Assembly (NCBI GenBank): GCA_026394835.1
Contig: JAPLZW010000072.1
Coordinates: 1 to 11,917, forward strand
Direction of reading: 5' to 3'
DNA length: 11,917 nt
Source: Candidatus Wolfebacteria bacterium
Lineage (GTDB): Bacteria; Patescibacteriota; Minisyncoccia; UBA6257; UBA9933
The position numbers and the translations under genes were made by a program. Position 1 is the stretch's first letter. The number at the start of each line of letters is the position of its first letter. Positions 8,977 through 11,917 of this stretch are shown here, piece after piece. The notes under the pieces were generated by a model, which was not told the DNA's origin, made no database searches, and worked only from the letters and a program-made list of their open reading frames with translations.

Positions 8977-9780
8977 ATGCTGATTATCGACACTCACGCT
9001 CATTTGAACGACCCCGCTTACGATAAAGACCGCGGAGAAGTTATTAAAAGGGCTTTCCAAAATAATATCTGGGTTATTAATGTCGGTTCGGATGAAAAAA
9101 CTTCCGAATGGGCGGTCCAAATTGCCGACGAAAACAAGGAGGGTGTTTTTGCCGTAGTCGGAATTCATCCGCATAACGCAGAGGGGGGATTTGATGTTGA
9201 GGAATTTCGCGCTTTGATTAATCGAGGCGCGAAGGTGGTGGCGGTGGGTGAAATTGGTTTGGACTATTCGAGAATTAAGAATGAAGAATTAGGAATTAAG
9301 AATAACGATGAACCGAAAATTAAAGAGAGGCAGAAAGAGATTTTCAAAAAACAGATTGAACTGGCTCTGGAATTAAATAAACCGATTGTCATTCACAGCA
9401 ACAAAGCCCATGAAGATGTTCTGGAAATCCTTAAGCCTTATGCCTTAAATCCTAAATCTCGTTTACGGGGCGTCGCCCACAGTTTTTTAGGCAACTATAA
9501 ACAAGCCCGGCGTTATCGCGAGCTGGGATTCAAGATTTCGGTAAACGGCATCATTACCTACGCGCGCGATTACGACAAAATGATTTTGGACACGCCGATA
9601 GAGGACATTTTAATTGAAACCGATTGTCCGTATTTGACTCCTGTGCCACACAAAGGAGAAAGGAATGAACCGCTCTATGTGATAGAGGTGGCAAAAAAAC
9701 TCGCGGAATTGAAAAGTCTGCCTTACAAAAAAGTCATTGAAATAACCACGGAAAACGCGCGGGAAGTTTTCGGGATGTAG
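8977..9780 (+). CDS. tatD: TatD-family metal-dependent hydrolase (putative DNase)
   Basis: TatD proteins are soluble TIM-barrel hydrolases with a two-metal site; characterised members act as 3'-5' exonucleases or DNases. The 267-residue product has every metal ligand expected: H7 and H9 (DTHAHL), E92 (GEIGLDY), H140 (VIHS), H168 (GVAHSF) and D216 (IETDCPYL). VGIHPH at 61-66 and the C-terminal NAREVFG are also typical. Residues 98-111 (SRIKNEELGIKNND) replace the short loop after GLDY and are encoded by a near-perfect purine-rich tandem repeat, so this surface loop seems to have grown by repeat insertion without breaking the frame. The ATG at 8977 gives the standard MLIIDTHAH start. The leader is structured and has no Shine-Dalgarno. 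The stop lies only 7 nt before the nusA -35 box. Confidence 0.93.
   Translation: MLIIDTHAHLNDPAYDKDRGEVIKRAFQNNIWVINVGSDEKTSEWAVQIADENKEGVFAVVGIHPHNAEGGFDVEEFRALINRGAKVVAVGEIGLDYSRIKNEELGIKNNDEPKIKERQKEIFKKQIELALELNKPIVIHSNKAHEDVLEILKPYALNPKSRLRGVAHSFLGNYKQARRYRELGFKISVNGIITYARDYDKMILDTPIEDILIETDCPYLTPVPHKGERNEPLYVIEVAKKLAELKSLPYKKVIEITTENAREVFGM
9271..9305 (+). repeat. Purine-rich tandem repeat inside tatD
   Basis: GAATTAAGAAT occurs at 9272-9282 and identically at 9293-9303, with a related GAAGAATTAG between, giving a 21-nt period (roughly 10 + 11). It adds about 12 residues (RIKNEELGIKNN) to the TatD loop after the metal-binding E92. A similar AGAAGTAAGA repeat with the same 21-nt spacing lies after nusA. 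Confidence 0.6.
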
Positions 9781-9787
9781 TCTGGCG

Positions 9788-9815
9788 TTGACAATCTGCC
9801 GGCCGGAGGTATAAT
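9788..9815 (+). promoter_or_regulatory. Consensus sigma-70 promoter of nusA
   Basis: TTGACA at 9788-9793 and TATAAT at 9810-9815 are both perfect consensus hexamers, 16 nt apart. Transcription should start near 9822, leaving a leader of roughly 125 nt before nusA. The spacer carries the 8-bp palindrome CCGGCCGG (9799-9806), an unusually GC-rich patch that could bind a regulator. It begins 7 nt after the tatD stop, so nusA has its own promoter. Confidence 0.75.
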
Positions 9816-9828
9816 GAATCCATTGAAA

Positions 9829-9855
9829 GTCCGCCCCTGAGCGGACATTATTTTA
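9829..9855 (+). terminator. Terminator-like hairpin in the nusA leader
   Basis: GTCCGC (9829-9834) and GCGGAC (9841-9846) form a perfect 6-bp GC-rich stem with a CCCTGA loop, followed by ATTATTTTA. It could end transcripts reading out of tatD. Because it begins within about 10 nt of the predicted nusA start site, it could equally be a 5'-end stabilising hairpin or an attenuator. NusA itself modulates hairpin-dependent termination, so feedback is conceivable but unproven. Confidence 0.4.
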
Positions 9856-9859
9856 AAGA

Positions 9860-9935
9860 GAGTATTCGCGAATGATGCGAATATTCAGCAAATAATGCGA
9901 ATTCGCATTATTAAAATTTAAAGATTAGCATTATT
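9860..9935 (+). repeat. Palindromic element (ATGCGAAT family) before nusA
   Basis: GAGTATTCGC (9860-9869) pairs with GCGAATATTC (9877-9886) over 10 bp including one G-U. The next 22 nt (9891-9912) are a perfect palindrome whose left half is AATAATGCGAA. A further GCATTATT at 9928-9935 can replace the palindrome's right arm, offering an alternative fold. The unit ATGCGAAT and the end block AGATTAGCATTATT (9922-9935) are shared with the element before the PAP2 gene, so these are two copies of one repeat family. The element ends 13 nt before the nusA start. Confidence 0.65.
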
Positions 9936-9948
9936 AGCGATTACTCAA

Positions 9949-11181
9949 ATGTTGAATTTAAAAGAACTAAAACGCGCGGTTGACCAGATTGCGCAGGAAA
10001 AGAATATTGATGCCGATTTGGTTTATAGCGCCATTGAATCCGCCATTGCCGCCGCTTACAGAAAGGAATATGGCAAGAAAGGCGAAATAGTAAAAGCGAA
10101 AATAGACCCAAAGACCGGCCAGATGAAATTTTGGCAGGTTAAAATTGTCGTTGATGAAAATTCTGTAAGGATGAAGGAAGAAGGCGCGCCGGAAGAGGAA
10201 GGCATGAGGAAAGCCGAAGAGGAGGGCGAAGACGTTTTACCGGTTTACAATCCCGACCGCCACATCATGCTTAATGAAGCAAAGAAAATGAAAAAGGGCG
10301 TGGCACTTGAAGAAGAGATGGAATTTCCCCTGGAAGCTCACGAAGATTTTGGCAGAATCGCAAGCCAGGCCGCGAAACAGGTTGTTTTACAGAGGATTCG
10401 CGAGATAGAAAGAGAATCCGTGAAAAAGGAATTTCTGGGCAAAGAAGGCGGAGTAGTCTCGGGTCTTGTCCAGCGTATGGAACGGGGTAATGTTTATGTG
10501 GATTTGGGACGTGTGGTCGGCATTATGTTTTATAACGAAGTTATTCCCGGAGAGCATTATCGCGTCGGCGAAAGGCTGAAGTTTTATCTTTTGGCGGTTC
10601 AGGAAGAAACAAGGACCCCGGGAGTGGTTCTTTCGCGTTCGCATCCGAAATTCGTTTCGAAATTATTCGAAGTTGAAGCTCCTGAAATTCAGGAGGGCTT
10701 GGTTGAAATTAAAGCCGTTGCCCGCGAGGCCGGAAGCAGGACAAAAATCGCCGTGGCTTCATCAGCCGACGGCATTGACCCTGTGGGTTCATTAGTTGGC
10801 CAGCGGGGAACTCGTGTTATGGCCGTGACAAATGAATTAGGCAACGAAAAGATAGATATTATCGAGTGGTCGGAGGATCCGGGAAAGTTTATCTCTGCGG
10901 CTCTTTCTCCGGCTAAAACCAGAGAGGTTGAGATTTTGCCGAGAAGAGAAGCGAGAGTGCTGGTCGCTGAAGACCAATTGAGCCTCGCTATCGGCAAGGG
11001 CGGACAGAATGTCCGTTTGGCGGCGAAGCTCACAGGCTGGAAAATAGACGTGCGTTCTCAGCAACGGCCGGATGTCGTACAGGAAGGCGGAGTGGGAAGC
11101 ACTCCCGAAATGGAGGTCTCCGAAACCGGAACTCAAATTGATGACGGAGAGGTGAGGCCGAAGATAGTGGATGAAGAATAA
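9949..11181 (+). CDS. nusA: Transcription elongation/termination factor NusA
   Basis: NusA binds RNA polymerase and nascent RNA and modulates pausing, termination and antitermination. The 410-residue product has the standard layout without the C-terminal acidic repeats of E. coli: an RNA-polymerase-binding domain at 1-160, an S1 domain at about 165-232 (GVVSGLVQRMERGNVYVDLG), KH1 at about 233-310 (GSLVGQRGTRV at 280-290) and KH2 at about 311-370 (LAIGKGGQNVRLAAKLTGW). Both KH loops are intact. An acidic, Glu-rich insert at about 75-97 enlarges the N-terminal domain, and a 35-residue acidic tail follows KH2. The ATG at 9949 gives a normal MLNLKELKRAVDQIA start but no Shine-Dalgarno. The gene has a consensus promoter and a structured leader. 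It stands apart from rimP and infB, its usual partners in many bacteria; neither is in this window. Confidence 0.97.
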   Translation: MLNLKELKRAVDQIAQEKNIDADLVYSAIESAIAAAYRKEYGKKGEIVKAKIDPKTGQMKFWQVKIVVDENSVRMKEEGAPEEEGMRKAEEEGEDVLPVYNPDRHIMLNEAKKMKKGVALEEEMEFPLEAHEDFGRIASQAAKQVVLQRIREIERESVKKEFLGKEGGVVSGLVQRMERGNVYVDLGRVVGIMFYNEVIPGEHYRVGERLKFYLLAVQEETRTPGVVLSRSHPKFVSKLFEVEAPEIQEGLVEIKAVAREAGSRTKIAVASSADGIDPVGSLVGQRGTRVMAVTNELGNEKIDIIEWSEDPGKFISAALSPAKTREVEILPRREARVLVAEDQLSLAIGKGGQNVRLAAKLTGWKIDVRSQQRPDVVQEGGVGSTPEMEVSETGTQIDDGEVRPKIVDEE

Positions 11182-11186
11182 TGGCG

Positions 11187-11217
11187 AGAAGTAAGACTTA
11201 AGATATAAGAAGTAAGA
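11187..11217 (+). repeat. Short direct repeat between nusA and the pyrophosphatase gene
   Basis: AGAAGTAAGA occurs at 11187-11196 and again at 11208-11217, with a 21-nt period, just after the nusA stop. The remaining spacer to 11241 is almost pure A/T. Composition and period resemble the repeat inside tatD. I see no promoter or terminator here that I could defend. Confidence 0.45.
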
Positions 11218-11241
11218 ATAAAATTAAAAATATTAAATAAT

Positions 11242-11917
11242 ATGAATATTTATTATTTAACAATCGGTTCGGCGTTGGCCGCCATTGCTTACAGCGCTTA
11301 TACGATTTTCTGGCTTAAAAAACAGCCGGATGGCAACGAGAAGATGCGGGAAATTTCCGCGGCTATCCGCGAGGGTTCATCCGCGTATCTTAACCGCCAG
11401 TACCGCACGGTCGCCGTTGTCGCCATAATTCTTTTCGCGGCGCTTTTTTATTTTTTCGACTGGATAACAGCTTTGGGATTTTTGGCCGGCGCTTTAGCCT
11501 CGACTTTGGCGGGATATGTCGGGATGAATATTGCCGTAAGGTCTAATTCCAAAACAACAGAGAAGGCGAAGCATGGTTTGGCCGGGGCGTTATCCTTGGC
11601 TTTTAAAGCCGGTTCGGTTACGGGATTTTTGGTTGCGGCTCTCGCTTTGCTTTCGGTGGGCGGATTTTATTTTTTGACGAATAATTTAGGAGCTTTAATC
11701 AGCTTGGGATTCGGAGCGAGTTTAATTTCGGTTTTCGCGAGGCTTGGCGGCGGGATTTATACCAAAGCCGCGGACGTTGGCACCGACTTGGTCGGTAAGG
11801 TGGAAGCTTCGATTCCGGAAGATGACCCCAGAAACCCGGGCGTGATTGCGGATTTGGTGGGAGATAATGTAGGCGATTGCGCCGGCATGGCCGCGGACCT
11901 TTTTGAAACTTACGCTG
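11242..11917 (+). CDS. hppA: Membrane-bound ion-translocating pyrophosphatase, N-terminal part
   Basis: This integral membrane enzyme hydrolyses pyrophosphate and pumps H+ or Na+ outward, conserving energy from biosynthetic pyrophosphate. The 225 codons present start MNIYYLTIGSALAAIAYSAYTIFWL, a typical first membrane helix, followed by REGSSAYLNRQYRTV, further hydrophobic helices, and the catalytic loop. That loop has YTKAADVGTDLVGKVE at 173-188 and IPEDDPRNPG, DLVGDNVGDC and AGMAADLFETYA at 191-225, the pyrophosphate and magnesium ligands of the family. The reading frame is open to the window edge, so roughly two thirds of the usual 650-750 residues lie outside. The residues that decide potassium dependence and the pumped ion are not in view. 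The ATG at 11242 follows an A/T-only leader without Shine-Dalgarno. The neighbouring genes show no functional tie. Confidence 0.95.
   Translation, partial: MNIYYLTIGSALAAIAYSAYTIFWLKKQPDGNEKMREISAAIREGSSAYLNRQYRTVAVVAIILFAALFYFFDWITALGFLAGALASTLAGYVGMNIAVRSNSKTTEKAKHGLAGALSLAFKAGSVTGFLVAALALLSVGGFYFLTNNLGALISLGFGASLISVFARLGGGIYTKAADVGTDLVGKVEASIPEDDPRNPGVIADLVGDNVGDCAGMAADLFETYA

Noticed and set aside
8201..9935. CRISPR array made of ATGCGAAT repeats
   Set aside because: Repeats are only 7-10 nt, palindromic, irregularly spaced and spread over two separate spacers; no cas genes.

Overview
This window is an information-processing gene cluster from what looks like a reduced-genome bacterium of the Candidate Phyla Radiation (Patescibacteria, probably Parcubacteria-like). 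The reasons are compact RpoB and RpoC without the large lineage-specific inserts of proteobacteria, an S6 and a NusA with charged extensions, a membrane pyrophosphatase, and starts with no Shine-Dalgarno motif. This placement is an inference from protein character and gene content; no rRNA gene is present to confirm it.

All genes are on the + strand. From left to right they are rpoB (RNA polymerase beta), rpoC (beta-prime), rpsF (ribosomal protein S6), ssb (single-strand DNA-binding protein), a 254-nt structured spacer, rpsR (ribosomal protein S18), a PAP2-family membrane phosphatase, a TatD-family metal-dependent hydrolase, nusA, and the first 225 codons of a membrane-bound pyrophosphatase that runs off the right edge. 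rpoB-rpoC and rpsF-ssb are spaced like operon pairs. The other genes are separated by 60-254 nt of AT-rich DNA full of inverted repeats.

The most important anomaly is rpoC. As given, it cannot make one polypeptide. The frame breaks at about 5634, between the bridge helix and the trigger loop, where a conserved Arg-Arg pair is missing (consistent with loss of 5 nt). It breaks again at about 6646, where roughly 37 conserved C-terminal residues are missing before a 17-residue acidic tail resumes in the third frame. Either the sequence has assembly errors or beta-prime is really split or damaged. The first break lies near the place where archaeal RNA polymerase divides its largest subunit.

The second interesting layer is intergenic. 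A palindromic element built from ATGCGAAT/ATTCGCAT units and ending in a shared 14-nt block (GATTRGCATTAT core) sits directly before two start codons, those of the PAP2 gene and nusA. The ssb-rpsR spacer holds a 17-bp long-range stem whose only two deviations are G-U pairs, plus two fused hairpins. The tatD leader can fold into an interrupted hairpin with competing alternatives. nusA has a full-consensus sigma-70 promoter (TTGACA, 16 nt, TATAAT) followed by a terminator-like hairpin. No tRNA, rRNA, CRISPR array, transposase or phage gene was seen, and no gene-free stretch exceeds 300 nt.
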